Source: Trichomonas vaginalis G3 (lineage: Eukaryota; Parabasalia; Trichomonadida; Trichomonadidae). From it: a DNA stretch of 64,000 nucleotides. The translations under genes were made by a program, and so were the position numbers. The stretch's first letter is position 1. Each line of letters begins with the position of its first letter. Where the stretch lies: NCBI RefSeq assembly GCF_026262505.1, contig NC_067206.1, forward strand, positions 27,481,896 through 27,545,895. Direction: 5' to 3'. Of this stretch, positions 21,901 to 32,748 are shown one piece after another. The notes beneath the pieces are model-generated. The model worked only from the letters and a program-made list of their open reading frames with translations. It had not been told where the DNA came from and ran no database searches.

Positions 21901-22202
21901 TATCTTATCTCTAATGGAGCTGATAAAGAAGCAAAGGATAATGATGGATGTACTCCACTCATTTCTGCATCATATAATGGTGAACTTGAAGTTGTTCAAT
22001 ATCTTATCTCTGTTGGAGCTAACAAGAAGCAAAGGATAATGATGGATGGACTCCACTCATTTCTGCATCAGCTAATGGTCATCTTGAAGTTGTTCAATAT
22101 CTTATCTCTAATGGAGCTGATAAAGAAGCAAAGGATAATGGTGGAAGAACTGCACTCGACTTTGCAAAAAGTGAAGTAAGAGATTATTTGAAATTTTATT
22201 GA
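18906..22202 (+). pseudogene. Ankyrin-repeat protein gene 2 (long, frame broken)
   Basis: This host gene has the same N-terminal domain as gene 1 but a repeat tract more than twice as long, about 25 units of 33 residues (pattern [33 protein letters not shown], in pieces). It ends TALDFAKSEVRDYLKFY with TGA at 22200-22202, a different C-terminus from gene 1, so the two are not simple copies. One extra A in the run near 19292 shifts the frame inside the coiled coil, and several single-base losses lie between about 19700 and 21300; the last third is mostly open. As in gene 1, the errors favour runs and repeats. Ankyrins bind proteins; the partner is unknown. Confidence 0.85.
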
Positions 22203-22297
22203 ACTAAGAAGAATACAATAATTGTTTCATCGATTAATATTTTCAATGATGCTTCACGCCCGTTGCTAACATTCTTTAAAAAACTTATATTATAAAC

Positions 22298-22518
22298 TTT
22301 AAGGCTGCACTTACCGCTTTCAGACATTCACTCAATTTTTTTGAATCTCTAGCTTTTGATCCCAATTTTATGTTGTCAAGAGTTAATATTTTCGGTCGGG
22401 AAAAAGTAACTATAAATCATAATAAGTGCATAATATGGACGTTATACATTTCTGCTGTAAAAATAAAGATATATTGTGTTTTAAAGCGTATGTCAGAAAG
22501 TGGTAAGTGCACCCTTAA
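22298..22518. repeat. Short inverted-repeat unit (MITE-like or hairpin)
   Basis: Two arms of about 30 bp face each other about 155 bp apart: the left holds GGCTGCACTTACCGCTTTCA, the right its near complement (TGAAAG/CGGTAAGTGCA type, as GAAAGTGGTAAGTGCACCC). No coding capacity lies between. It may be a small nonautonomous element. No clear target duplication was found. The rest of 22203-22600 is AT-rich spacer. Confidence 0.45.
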
Positions 22519-22608
22519 CACTTTGAAAATTTTATGAAGAAGACATCTAAAGACATATTATACATTTCTTTCTGTGTAGAACTATAGAAAAAGGTAATTT
22601 TTCTGATA

Positions 22609-22747
22609 TCCCTCACTCATTGTTGCATCAGATAAAGATTATCTTGAAGTTTTTAAATATCTTGTTTCCATTGATATTTATAATAATGATGGAAATAACA
22701 TACTTGATATTACATATGAAAACACAATGAGAAATTATTTAGATTGA
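22609..22747 (+). pseudogene. Ankyrin gene relic (last repeat only)
   Basis: An open stretch reads SLIVASDKDYLEVFKYLVSI and then NNDGNNILDI...NYLD followed by TGA, clearly the last ankyrin repeat and C-terminus of a family member. Nothing upstream continues it. It lies 50 bp before the end of the solenoid gene on the other strand. It is likely the remains of a further ankyrin gene in this cluster. Confidence 0.7.
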
Positions 22748-22795
22748 ATAACAATAAAAAAAAATAAATAAAAAAATAAATAAAAATGCTTTATT

Positions 22796-25700
22796 TTACA
22801 TTTTACGAATTCTTCCAATGATTTCGTTACTTTCTGCACAATCCTCTTCATAACATGCCAACTTAAGGGCTTCTGCCATCTTATGTTTATTTCCAATGCA
22901 CTCAATAGCTACTTTATGCGCATTGACGAAAAGAACATTCGGAAGAAGTGATAAAATGTGTTTCTTCTTTTCTTCGTCAACGCGGCTGTACAACCTTGCA
23001 AGAGCAACAAACAATGAGATAAAGCGAGGAATATACTTGTGGAACTGCAAAACTACAAACTGGACACCATCACTGAAACCTAATGATTCAGTAATAAATG
23101 AAATATATTCATACAAAATATCTGCCATAGAAGGTCCATCGATTTTGTGTGCTTTGTAAAGAAATTCTGTAGACCTGTCTAAAATAAATGTTTCGTATGT
23201 TGACATTTTAGTTGCAATCTCTCTGATGATTTGGATCTGGCATCGCATCAAGAAAAGAGATGCAGGTTTCGTCATCAATTTTTCTGAAAATGTCAAACAT
23301 TTCTTTTGTATTTCCTGGTCACCGCCAGCAATCAATTTCGGAATCAAAACGGACATCGCTGGGAATGAAGGTGAAGAAGGAACTGGGATGATTTGATCGA
23401 ATGATTTAATAAGGAGTTTCTGGTAACTTGACAATGTTTGTCTTGTCATGATATTAGAATAAAACAAAACAACATTTTCGTGGATGAATGGAATCTTGTC
23501 AAATTCACTGACTCTTTGCATGACTTGATTCAGCTTGTTGTTCTTCATCAAACTATCAAGACTAGAATCTTTCGATTTCGTTAAGATCATGTTCAAAAAT
23601 TTGACACCGGTAGAGAAAAGTGAAGGAGTAATTCCTGTCAAATAATTCTGTGTGTTGTCATAAATTTTTTCCAATGACTTTTGGTTTGTTTCGATACATA
23701 AAAGACTCAATGACGAGATACAGCTTTCGAGTGTGTTCTTACCGACGTTTTCACAAATTTTTGTTCGAAGGAATTCGTTCAACGAACTGTTTGTTGGAAC
23801 TTTTGAAACAGCGGAATAAACGAAACGAGTTAAAACTGACAAATTAATTTCATTTTCATTTGTTTTCAGTTTGGAAATGATTTGATCAATCCAGCTTCCT
23901 TCTATTTTTGGTATTAATGAACAAGCAACTGTTGCAAGTGTCAAAGATGTTAGATATCGTTTAGGAGGTGTGTTTGGATCCAAACACTTAATAACAAATT
24001 CAAAAACACTTTCTTTTGGAAGAGCAACTTTAGAAATCGCATATAAAACTTTTGTGATTCCTTTCTTAGTGATTCTATCTCCAGAAACACAATTAATGAA
24101 TGTTTGTGGAATAACTGTTGCAGATGTAATACAAACTTCTTTGGAATGTGATAGTTTCAAACATTCCGAAACAAATGATGGTCCAAATGGATCTTTAATG
24201 ATACGGATATATTGTATAACCATAGGAAGAAGAGAATGTGGAATATAATGTGGATTAAAGTCTAAATTAACTTTGGATTTAGTTGCGTAATTCAAAAGTG
24301 CACGTAATCCAACATTATTACTAAAACGACAATATGTTAATGCAAGTGATTGTAAAACATCTTTTTGGAACTCATATAAATTACTCCGTAATTGTGTAAT
24401 GATGTGAGGTGATGTCAAATCACTTGTAAAATCATTACTCATGTTAACATTGTATTCAACATTCAAAACAGGATTATCCGAAACAGATTTGATTTCCTCA
24501 GCAATATAAGGAGGTGGCTGATCACCCATTAATCTCCTATAAGCATCAGGATGGTCTTTCAACAGTTTGTTTAGCATTCTATTCCTTCTGTTTTCAGGAA
24601 TTTGCCAAATTAAAGGAGTAATTGTCGAAATTTCTGCGACAACAGTTGCTTCGTATCTTACGAAAACAAACAAAACACCATCAGGAACAACTTCCAAATG
24701 TTGAAGTGCGTAGTATGAAAGCTTATGAATTACATCACGTGCTTGAATAAAACGTGAAGCAGAATCTGGTAATTTTGTCAACAAAAGATAAGCCCAAATT
24801 GCAATGGCTCCAAAATCTTTCATTGTTGCAAGACAGGGGGAAATTGTTGACAAGATTGTTGATTGTTCGTTTTCTGTCATTGATTTCCATAATTTCTCGT
24901 AAAGACGAGCTGATTCATGAGGAAAGATCTTAATTAATGCATTTGCAAGATTAAGTTGGCTAGGAAGATAGCAACAATCATTTGGAAGTGAATTAAAGAG
25001 TTTAACAACAGAAAACAAACTGCTTAAATAAGATTCATGGTCTGTATCTTGTCCAGAGATGATATCGAAGTTCTTTGATTGAAGATCGCTATCAAGAATA
25101 TTAATTAATTCAGAAACAGTTGAAGAATTTCCGAAATCAGGTTTTTGACCATTAATCAAATGTAATTCTGCGGCAGCAATATCCAAAGCGAAAAGAGCTA
25201 ATGAACTTGACTGAGAACTACTTAAGAAAGACAAATCAAAGTAACTTAAGAACATAAAGATGTTTGATATTAAATTAAGATCTTCTTTGAAATAATCTAA
25301 ACCTTCAACAATAGAAACAATTAAAAAGTCGAAAAACTTCAAATCAATGTCTTGTTGATGATCTCTAACAATGATTGTCAATAAATTAATTGAGCGGCGG
25401 AAAGAATCGAGATCGAAATAATCAATGTTATTTGCAATTTTCATTAAAACAAATGAATAATCTTTAGGTCTAATAAATTTGCTCAAAACATTTGGAGAAA
25501 GTTGATAAACTTTGTCATTCTGGTTGAAACTTAAATCATATAATATTCCTATGACTTTCTTAATTCCATTTATTCCTACAAGTTTCTCTACAGTGTTTGC
25601 ATTCGTTTCAGAAAGAAGATTCAATACATTTAATGATTTAAACCATGATGTTTGTTTCGTTAAAACAAGTTGTGCAAATAATTGACTTAATTCCAAATTT

Positions 25701-26140
25701 GACTCGAGTTTATTGATACATAATGAAAGAGATGCACAACATGATGCTTGTCTATCATCGTTATTCTCGTTAAGACTGTCAAATAATATTTTGACGTATT
25801 CTTCTTGGTTTTCTTTCGCAATGTATCCCAATGTTTTGATTTTCGTTTGAACAATTAATGATCCGTCATCGAGATTAGGACGAAGAATCTGTAAAGGAAG
25901 TCTCATGTTGTAAAATGCTGGAATATTACGGTATTTAAGGATATCTAATGTGACATTTTCTGAATTTGAAATTGTATTAACAGTAATTTCGAGTTTTGTG
26001 AAATCTTTGACTTCGAAATTGACGTTGAATGATTGTGATGATACTCCTAAGATCTGAAATGATGAATTATCTCGGCTTGAATATGATTTTGCTCATTCTT
26101 GAGAATATCAATGCAAAGTAAGGATATTCCTGAAAGATCG
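22796..26140 (-). CDS. Large alpha-solenoid (HEAT-like) host protein, 5' end in gap
   Basis: An unbroken frame of 1036 codons runs from 25906 to a TAAA stop at 22796, and coding continues upstream of that ATG (IPAFYN, then LEITVNTISNSENVTLDIL) toward the gap. One frame change near 26080 may be a base error next to the Ns, since the upstream frame (LSGISLLCIDILKNEQNHIQ) is open. The protein is helical throughout with Leu/Ile-rich pairs typical of HEAT or armadillo solenoids and has no catalytic motif. I do not recognise the family; a transport adaptor or scaffold role is possible. A single-copy gene with intact frame contrasts with its repeat-rich neighbours. Confidence 0.75.
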
Positions 26141-26240
26141 NNNNNNNNNNNNNNNNNNNNNNNNNNNNNNNNNNNNNNNNNNNNNNNNNNNNNNNNNNNN
26201 NNNNNNNNNNNNNNNNNNNNNNNNNNNNNNNNNNNNNNNN
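26141..26240. other. Assembly gap (100 N)
   Basis: Exactly 100 Ns. To the left the host solenoid gene is cut; to the right a Maverick PolB (minus strand) is cut, reading toward the gap. It mirrors the gap at 10573. Confidence 0.98.
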
Positions 26241-26796
26241 TGTGACATTGCCATGTGCATAGTATATATGACCATCTAAATCTGTTACGGTTAGTCTGAG
26301 ATTGTATCCTTTCTTATTTCCGTCTTGTATGGCAGCAAGTACTCCCATGAAGCCTTCTTTGTTCTTTCCTTCGTCAAAGTTTACTGTAAAGGTTCGACCA
26401 GATGTAATTTTACTTCTAACTTCACGATACTTTCATATGCATATCTTGTTCTTTCCATGGGAGCATGTGCGTCTTCACCTTTTCCTTTTTTCCTTCTCAA
26501 AGGATGCAATTGTTCGTCATGTTTCCAGTAGAACTGGCAAAGCCGTCGTGTCCTTCAACTTGAGGTTCATAACATTGAAAGGCATGTCCATAAGACGTCT
26601 TCTTCTAACCTCTCAAGTCTGTTTGGATAATTTGCCGTGCTGTTTCTAAGTCCATTTCATAGGAGACCAGACAGTTTGTCATAGACTTTTATGGGTCTTC
26701 CCTTCCTATATTTAAACTTCTTTGAAACTCTCCAACCATATCTTTCTAACTCTGCTTTTATTCTAGCAGATTTCTATCCATTCTATACGGGGGCAT
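26241..26796 (-). pseudogene. PolB, N-terminal part (B copy, broken, cut by gap)
   Basis: This matches the first part of the C copy (54065-56218) closely, including MGVLAAIQDGNKKG and VTDLDGHIYYAHGNVT. It is broken and ends at the Ns. No polymerase motif falls in the visible part. Confidence 0.75.
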
Positions 26797-26825
26797 TTTT
26801 ATAAAAATAAAAAAATGTTTTTTCT

Positions 26826-27405
26826 TTACTTTACATAACCACCGGCCATAAGTCTTTGACGCCAACCCATACCAGCTAATGAAGGTTGACTTGGTTTAGT
26901 TTAAACTAAACTTTGGTTTTGGTTTTTCTTCAGTTTTTGGCTTCCCTTCTTCTATTGGTTTTTCGTCACTTTTCGGTTCATCTGACTTTACCTCACTTGC
27001 TGGTTCAGTTGTGTCGTCAACATCTTCATAAATATCATATGCCATTTGTTTCTGTTTTCCTTTCAACTTTTTGTGTTTGTTGTAAAGTTTAGAATATTTC
27101 GACTCTAAGTCAATGAGATGTTCTATAATGAACTGTTGGTCAGTGAAGTAAACTTTTCCATCTGTTGTCTCGAAAGCTCCTTCAGACTTCAATATTTTAT
27201 TTGTGAGAGTCTGTTTCTTTTTTGAGATACTTGCCGTTCCATTTTTATGAAAAGTGACTTTGTAGTTAGGGTTTGTATTTCCAGACCTCACACTTTCTAT
27301 TATTGAATTTTTCTCTTCATCTGTAAGTTCTTTGACAGGTTTTGACAATGGTTCTGAACTTTTTGTTTGTGGTGTCAAATCTACCGTTTCAACTTCTTCG
27401 GTCAT
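26826..27405 (-). pseudogene. MTEEV-type KDG-motif protein (B copy)
   Basis: Same protein as at 56249-56833: start MTEEVETVDLTPQTK, motif NPNYKVTFHKNGTASISKK, helical middle and an acidic Pro/Lys/Glu tail. The copy is nearly intact. It is preceded by TTTTTTACTGAGATGAA. Confidence 0.6.
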
Positions 27406-27424
27406 TTCATCTCAGTAAAAAATT

Positions 27425-27580
27425 TTAGTTTGGTTTGTTTTCAACTGGTTGTTGAGGTTTTTTAAGTCGGTCTAAAACTTCCTGAGGTATAGGAAGAACT
27501 TGACAAACACGTGGTTGTGTAACTGCTGGAAGCCGACAAAGCCATCTTGAGCCCATTTGTCTCAATGCTGTATTGTTCAT
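27425..27580 (-). CDS. MNNTAL-type mini-protein, 51 residues (B copy)
   Basis: The protein begins MNNTALRQMGSRWLCRLPAV and ends RLKKPQQPVENKPN. It is one residue longer than the C copy (56853-57005). The start is preceded by TTTTTTACTGAGATGAA, the same block as before the MTEEV gene. Conservation of a frame this short in separate elements argues that it is translated. Function is unknown. Confidence 0.6.
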   Translation of the reverse strand: MNNTALRQMGSRWLCRLPAVTQPRVCQVLPIPQEVLDRLKKPQQPVENKPN

Positions 27581-27599
27581 TTCATCTCAGTAAAAAATT

Positions 27600-27999
27600 T
27601 TACATTCCCCACGTTTGAGGCGGTTGAGGTTGGTTGTTGTTTACCCACTGTTGTGCATGGTTATATCCTCTGTTAAAGAATCTTTCACCTTGGTCCATGT
27701 AGTGCCTGCTTGGTTATAGTAGTCATTTGCTTTGTTATAGTAGTTTCCTGCTTGTCTTCCTACATTGTCCATCCATCCTTGAACTTTTCCTCTTGTTTCA
27801 GGATTTGGAATAAGATTTGCTGCATCTCGTGCTACCTCCCAACCTTTCTGTACGTTTGTATAATAGGTTGTGCTTTCTCTTTCAGTATACCTAATGTACT
27901 CAAAATCTTCCTTCCAATTCCAAATGCACCTCTGGCTAGTGTTCCCACTGCGGGCAAAAATCTAGATGCGACTCCTGCTAATGCGCCAAATAAACCCAT
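27600..27999 (-). pseudogene. MGLFG-type amphipathic protein (B copy, broken)
   Basis: Counterpart of the intact 133-residue gene at 57025-57426, starting MGLFGALAG and ending near QPQPPQTWGM. It is broken. It diverges from the integrase gene across 16 bp. Confidence 0.55.
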
Positions 28000-28015
28000 T
28001 TCTTATGGGTTAAAA
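28000..28015. promoter_or_regulatory. 16-bp bidirectional spacer (B)
   Basis: The only DNA between the MGLFG gene (minus) and the integrase gene (plus), TTCTTATGGGTTAAAA. Identical in length to its counterparts in A and C. Confidence 0.45.
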
Positions 28016-28974
28016 ATGACGAATTCAAACAAGGACCCGTATGTTTCTAAAGCACAAAGAAAGCACTCATGGTAAAAATCTTTAGTTCAACACCAAATGC
28101 TTGGTTTATGGATATCTTGGAAAACATTCCGAGGTATAGAGAAGATGGACCACCATACTGGCTAATATTTGTCGGTCAAAACACAAGATACTGTGAAGCC
28201 ATACCATTATGGTCCAAAAATATTTTAGATGTGAAAACTGCTTTGACAATATTCGTTGACAAATACCATCCAACAAAACTGACATCTGACTGTGAAAGTT
28301 CTTTCAAATCAGACGATATTAAAAACTATCTGCGTTCAAAAAATGTAAACCAATATTTCATTGTCGACCAAAACCATTCTGCTCTTGGTGTCATTGACAG
28401 TTGTATAAAAATCTTAAGAGACTTAAACCAACCACAAGGTGGTGAAGCAAATGAAATGTCATATGACGACAAGTATAGACACTTCTCCATGGCAAAGATG
28501 AGACAAGTTTTAAATATTTACAATAGCCGTAAACAAAAAGGTTTGGGAAACCACTCCCCCGAAGAAATGAAAAACAACCCCGACTTAGAGAAAGACTATA
28601 TATTTAATAGTTTAGTCAAAAGAGACAAACAAGAAAGAATGCCAGGCTTCAAACTTCAGAAAGGTGACAAAGTAAAAATAGAAATACCTAAACGCGACCC
28701 ATATGAAAATACTATTGACTATGACAACAATGGGAACTCGACAGGTACTCACATTCGTGTTCGTAAAAATAGAAGAAAGTATACAAGAGAATATTATGAA
28801 GTTTTAGGCAAACATGGCAAAATGTACAGACTGCAAGCAGAAGATAAAACTACTATTGTCAGACCTCGTTTCAAACTTGTTAAGGTTCAAGGTGGTATAC
28901 TTTCAAAGACAGTTCCTAACAAATATAAGACAACTCCTGACGAATATGCTAAAGAAGTTGAAAATGACGACTAA
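28016..28974 (+). pseudogene. Maverick integrase (B copy, nearly whole)
   Basis: DDE integrase of about 320 residues. Visible features are the first acidic motif WFMDILENIP, LTSDCESSFKSD, then NQYFIVDQNHSALGVIDSC, a helical MAKMRQVLNIYNSRKQKG region, SPEEM, and a C-terminal basic beta domain (MPGFKLQKGDKVKIEIPKRD to TIVRPRFKLVKVQGG) of SH3 or chromo type. It converges on the fibre gene with a 4-bp overlap. It is lightly broken. Confidence 0.85.
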
Positions 28975-30247
28975 GCATTTCTATACCATGCGTAAACTGT
29001 CATGTAAGGTGGCATGTAGTCTTTACTTTGTCCCGTTGTTTGCGTATACCCTGAAACGCGATGTGTATGGTTTCCTTCTCCCTGTGTTACCCCAGAACAA
29101 TTTATAGCAAACTGAACGTCGTCTTTAACATCATATCCTTTACCTTTTTCATTGCTGACCAATCCCAAAATCTATGCTTATGCCAACCTGCTTCAGATGT
29201 ACTTAAATCTATGTAGTGACTGTGCAGGTAAGTTTTCACCTGAAATCGTTTTACTTCCACCTGTTTCCTTTGAAGAGTTTGCACAATACAAAAACCTGTC
29301 GACTATTTGAGTCCAAGTTCCAAAACCAAGTACTACTTCTGGTTGGTAGAGTTCATTGACGTGTAAATAGAACCTATAGGATATACTGTTTGAAGTATTT
29401 CTGTCTTTAACGTTTGAAGCTCTGTTTTGTCAGCTTTTTTATCATATAAATCTTGAGCAGTGAATTTAACTTTTTTTTCATCCTCCATGACATAGACATT
29501 TCTACATCTAATGTCTTTATCCGATGTTAAACCTTCTGGAAAGTTAGGAGGTTTAAAATATAATCCACCCCCACCAGTTTCTTCAATCGTTCCTAAAATA
29601 CTTTCTATACCAACAGTTGAGAAGAAGGTATGTGTATGTCCAACGTCACTTTTCCTGTTTAAGGTTTCTTGTAAGTTTGTAATATTTGCAATGGTATGTG
29701 TATGTCCAACGTCACTTTTACTGTTTAAGTTTTCTTGTAAGTTTGTAATATTTGCAATGGTATGTGTATGGTTCTTATCCGCTTTAAGGTCTAAACATCC
29801 TGAAACCCACCCTGTATTGGCTTTACCTTTTAAAATCTTCGATGTCCGTTCATGGTACCATTCAACCCTTTCTATAATTTCATTGTCTTTTTCATCCACA
29901 TATTCCTTATCTGCCTTCTTCACTAACCCACTAGCCAGATATGCTAACTCATCGTCAACATACTCTTTGTCAGCTTTGTTGTCAATATCTGCTTTCAAAA
30001 GAAGTTCATCTATAGGTTTCTCGTTTAAAGTTCCTTTTGTTGGATTTATACAAACAGTATGGTTCTTACTGTCTTGAAATAGAAACTCGTCTGTCAATGG
30101 GTTTAATGTCAGTTTTAAGTTTCCTTCTTTCAATGACTCAGATATCTTAGAATAGTTTGAAAAGTTTGTTGTGTTCTTATTTAGAGCTTGCAAAATGAGT
30201 TGTCGGTTGTGTTGTATTTCTCTCATAGACGCTGTTTCTTTCGACAT
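28971..30247 (-). pseudogene. Phage-type fibre protein (B copy, broken)
   Basis: The N-terminal region is shared with A and C (MREIQHNRQLILQALNKNTT). The shaft has KADKEYVDE units and three GHTHTIANITNLQ-type units, then a segment unique to this copy (GGGGLYFKPPNFPEG, VYVMEDEKKVKFTAQDLYDK). The C-terminal domain is the shared gp10-like one. It is broken, mostly in the C-terminal third. Confidence 0.7.
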
Positions 30248-30265
30248 TTTTATTCTAGATAAAAA
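30248..30265. promoter_or_regulatory. 18-bp bidirectional spacer (B)
   Basis: TTTTATTCTAGATAAAAA separates the fibre ATG (minus) from the penton-like ATG (plus). Near-symmetrical and conserved in all three elements. Confidence 0.5.
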
Positions 30266-31114
30266 ATGCTTCCAATAGAAAAAGAAAATTCAAGAGTTGC
30301 TACAACTAAACCATTAGATGAACTTTTTACGAATGTCGGTCAAAAGTTTGAGACAGAGACCGTAAAGCATGAAGGCTATCGTTTTGACTACCCACTAAGA
30401 TGGCTAAGAGACCCATCCGTCACAAAAGCTATTGGCTTTCGTAGAATGAAGTTCATTTCAGAAGCCATACATGGTTTCCCATTTACGGTCGGTTTTGAAG
30501 TTCGATACTATAACAAAGAAAAACGTACGTATGAGAAATTTGAACAGGGAAAACTTTTACAAGTGAATTTGCTTGTAAACTTAGAAACAACTCTTCAAGC
30601 TTTTCAAGAAAAAATAAACGATATCTATATCGAATATGCAAACCAGTATAACATTGACGAAGGAGAATACCATCTCGATATTGTTTATGACAGGAAAAAT
30701 GCAACTGTTAAAATCAATAGAATAGAAGACCTTGGAGACAACGTTTATATTTCTACAAAATATAACAACTTGGCATGGTATAGATTTTTGAGGATGTTAA
30801 ATCAGCCTGCAGAATATCCAGTACACCCGAACTTTTATGAAGTCGAAAACCCTAATGGAACATATGAAAATGTTTTCGACTCAGATGCTATTATCGTTCA
30901 TGCTTCATTTTCTGGTGCACAAAACTCTTTTTTATGCTTGGCAAATGACTTTTACGAAAAACCTACAAAGCTATATGAACCACCGAGTGGAAGTATTTCA
31001 GACTTTCAAGTATGGTTTACAACAGATGGAAGAAAGAGAATAGTTCCATTATACCATGCGTTTTACTTAGAACTTAGTTTCATATACAACTACTATCGAA
31101 CGGTAAAAATATAA
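30266..31114 (+). CDS. Penton-like/minor capsid-like protein, 282 residues (B copy)
   Basis: The frame is intact and nearly identical to the C copy at 59702-60550. The start is MLPIEKENSRVATTKPLDEL; the middle has FDYPLRWLRDPSVTKAIGF and IHGFPFTVGFEVRYY; the C-terminal third is beta-rich (AIIVHASFSGAQNSFLCLA, DFQVWFTTDGRKRI, FYLELSFIYNYY). A diverged paralogue lies at 53153-54010 in C. No named family is recognised by eye. Position beside the fibre gene and beta-rich make-up suggest a vertex or minor capsid protein that could hold the fibre. This is inference. Confidence 0.65.
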   Translation: MLPIEKENSRVATTKPLDELFTNVGQKFETETVKHEGYRFDYPLRWLRDPSVTKAIGFRRMKFISEAIHGFPFTVGFEVRYYNKEKRTYEKFEQGKLLQVNLLVNLETTLQAFQEKINDIYIEYANQYNIDEGEYHLDIVYDRKNATVKINRIEDLGDNVYISTKYNNLAWYRFLRMLNQPAEYPVHPNFYEVENPNGTYENVFDSDAIIVHASFSGAQNSFLCLANDFYEKPTKLYEPPSGSISDFQVWFTTDGRKRIVPLYHAFYLELSFIYNYYRTVKI

Positions 31115-31116
31115 TT

Positions 31117-31359
31117 TTAATACGGTTGAGGTGTTGGATTTGGTTGCCAACTAGACTGTGGTGCAGGTTCAGGCTGTTGTATAACAGGAGCTTGTTCTTC
31201 TGGTTCAGGGTCTTTAGGTATAATACCAACGAACTGACCTACTCTTTTACCAATATTTTTGACTCCGTTCCAAATTCCTCTTCCGACAGATTTTATTCCA
31301 TTCCATATACCTCTTCCAACATTTCGAAAGAAGTTTCCTATTCTTCCAAAGAAACCCAT
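31117..31359 (-). CDS. GRGIWNG amphipathic protein, 80 residues (B copy)
   Basis: Intact. It starts MGFFGRIGNFFRNVGRGIWN and ends in a Pro/Gln-rich acidic tail. It differs from the A copy by a few residues (GR for SK, S for T). The stop of the penton-like gene lies 2 bp away on the other strand. A membrane-active role is a guess from the amphipathic repeats. Confidence 0.6.
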   Translation of the reverse strand: MGFFGRIGNFFRNVGRGIWNGIKSVGRGIWNGVKNIGKRVGQFVGIIPKDPEPEEQAPVIQQPEPAPQSSWQPNPTPQPY

Positions 31360-31377
31360 TTTACTATATGTAAAAAT

Positions 31378-31739
31378 CTAATGTCCACCTAGTCTCTTAC
31401 GTTTCCTGTTGAGTTCCATAGCATTCTTTAACTGGAGCTCATACATTCTATTTCTCCTCTGGTAGAAAACATATTCCGGGTCAACTCCTGTGTTCGCGTC
31501 ATCTGCATAGAGTTGTTTATATCCACTTCAGGGTTTGTATAAAACTCTTTCCATCTCATATTTGCATACCATGGTGGCAAACCTAACGCAGCGTCATTTG
31601 ACATGGCAGTTTGCATTTGTACATCTGTTGGCACTTGACCATAGTTTGCCATTGCAGTTTGTATTCTAACTTCATTTGGAATATTCTCTGGGTTTGGTTG
31701 TCCAGGTTGCTGTGCATTCGCTAAGTTCTGTGCGTCCAT
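31378..31739 (-). pseudogene. MDAQ-type virion-like protein (B copy, broken)
   Basis: Starts MDAQNLANAQQPGQPNPENI like the A and C copies and ends in a basic tail (LNRKRKRLGGH in the A and C DNA). It is broken. Its uninterrupted sequence around the point where A carries the mariner shows the empty target site. Confidence 0.55.
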
Positions 31740-31762
31740 TTAATATTAGATAAAAATATCTC

Positions 31763-31894
31763 TTACGAGTACATATGCTGAACATTTGCTGGTATTGGTT
31801 CATCTTCATATTCTCTATATCTTTCTGCCACGTCAAATAAGTAAATGACACAATGGAAAAAACCTAAAACAAGTAGTCCTATTTCAAACCACAT
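31763..31894 (-). CDS. 43-residue membrane mini-protein (B copy)
   Basis: Same as 3870-4001: a hydrophobic first half starting MWFEIGLLVLGFFHCVIYLF and a charged tail. Its start codon lies within the end of the methyltransferase gene (16-bp overlap, other frame), suggesting translational or transcriptional coupling. Confidence 0.6.
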   Translation of the reverse strand: MWFEIGLLVLGFFHCVIYLFDVAERYREYEDEPIPANVQHMYS

Positions 31895-32697
31895 TTACTT
31901 ACCAATAAAATTTCTTTGTTGTGACACTTTCTCCAGTTTATAGGACCTCTCTCATATTCTATCTTATCGTATCTAAAATCATAGTCATGTATGTCCTCTA
32001 ACCATCTCATAACGGTTTCCAAACCACTTTTATCGGATGTAAAGTAAAAGCATGGATGGTTATGTAAAACGTCTAAAGTTTCTAAAGAGTCTCTCAAAGT
32101 CCAGTCTACTTGGTATTGAAAATCCCATGTGTTATAGAACGGCGGGTCCACTATAAAGAAAACATTTTCCTTGTTTTTATATTTTTCATACAACTCTGTC
32201 CAATGACATCTCACAAACTCTATACCCTCAGTATATTTTTCTATGTTCTCTTTGAAAACCTTTGTATAGTTAAGATATAAAACTTTTGACATAAGTGTTT
32301 CAATGTCATGAACTCTTATAGCACCACTATATAATAGTCTAGAAGATATACTATCCCAGTCAATATACTCTGCTTTTTTCAAAACCTCTCTGACAGTATT
32401 TTTCTTATCTAATGGTATACGTTCCATCTTGCCTATAGGTATCTTTTCTTTCAACTCACTCAATATTTTGTTTGTGTCTGGTATATGTTTGAGACGGTTC
32501 GTATAGTTGTCGAAGTCATTGCATATAATCTTTGAGTCAGGAAATACAGTATGGCACAAATGAGATATATAGAAACTTCCACCGAACAAATCTACAAATG
32601 TTAGACCATTCGGTAGTTTCTTAAGTTCTCTCAATAGAATATCTTTACATCTACTCTTATTTCCAAAGAAGGGTAACGGTGGTTTTGTAAAATTCAT
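31879..32697 (-). CDS. D12-class DNA adenine N6-methyltransferase (B copy)
   Basis: The 272-residue protein is intact from the start MNFTKPPLPFFGNKSR; an upstream in-frame ATG would add 22 unrelated residues. It has the class features in order: PFFGNKS (9-15), the AdoMet-binding FVDLFGGS (34-41), ICNDFD (58-63) and the catalytic DPPF (184-187). The family transfers methyl groups from AdoMet to adenine N6 in DNA, as bacterial and phage Dam enzymes do. It lies just inside the terminal repeat. It could mark element DNA or its ends, or affect host 6mA. Enzyme class is clear; the target sequence is not. Confidence 0.85.
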   Translation of the reverse strand: MNFTKPPLPFFGNKSRCKDILLRELKKLPNGLTFVDLFGGSFYISHLCHTVFPDSKIICNDFDNYTNRLKHIPDTNKILSELKEKIPIGKMERIPLDKKNTVREVLKKAEYIDWDSISSRLLYSGAIRVHDIETLMSKVLYLNYTKVFKENIEKYTEGIEFVRCHWTELYEKYKNKENVFFIVDPPFYNTWDFQYQVDWTLRDSLETLDVLHNHPCFYFTSDKSGLETVMRWLEDIHDYDFRYDKIEYERGPINWRKCHNKEILLVSKCGLK

Positions 32698-32748
32698 TTT
32701 ATATTTAATAAAAATGTTTTTTTCCTGAAAAGTGACAGAAAAGTGACT

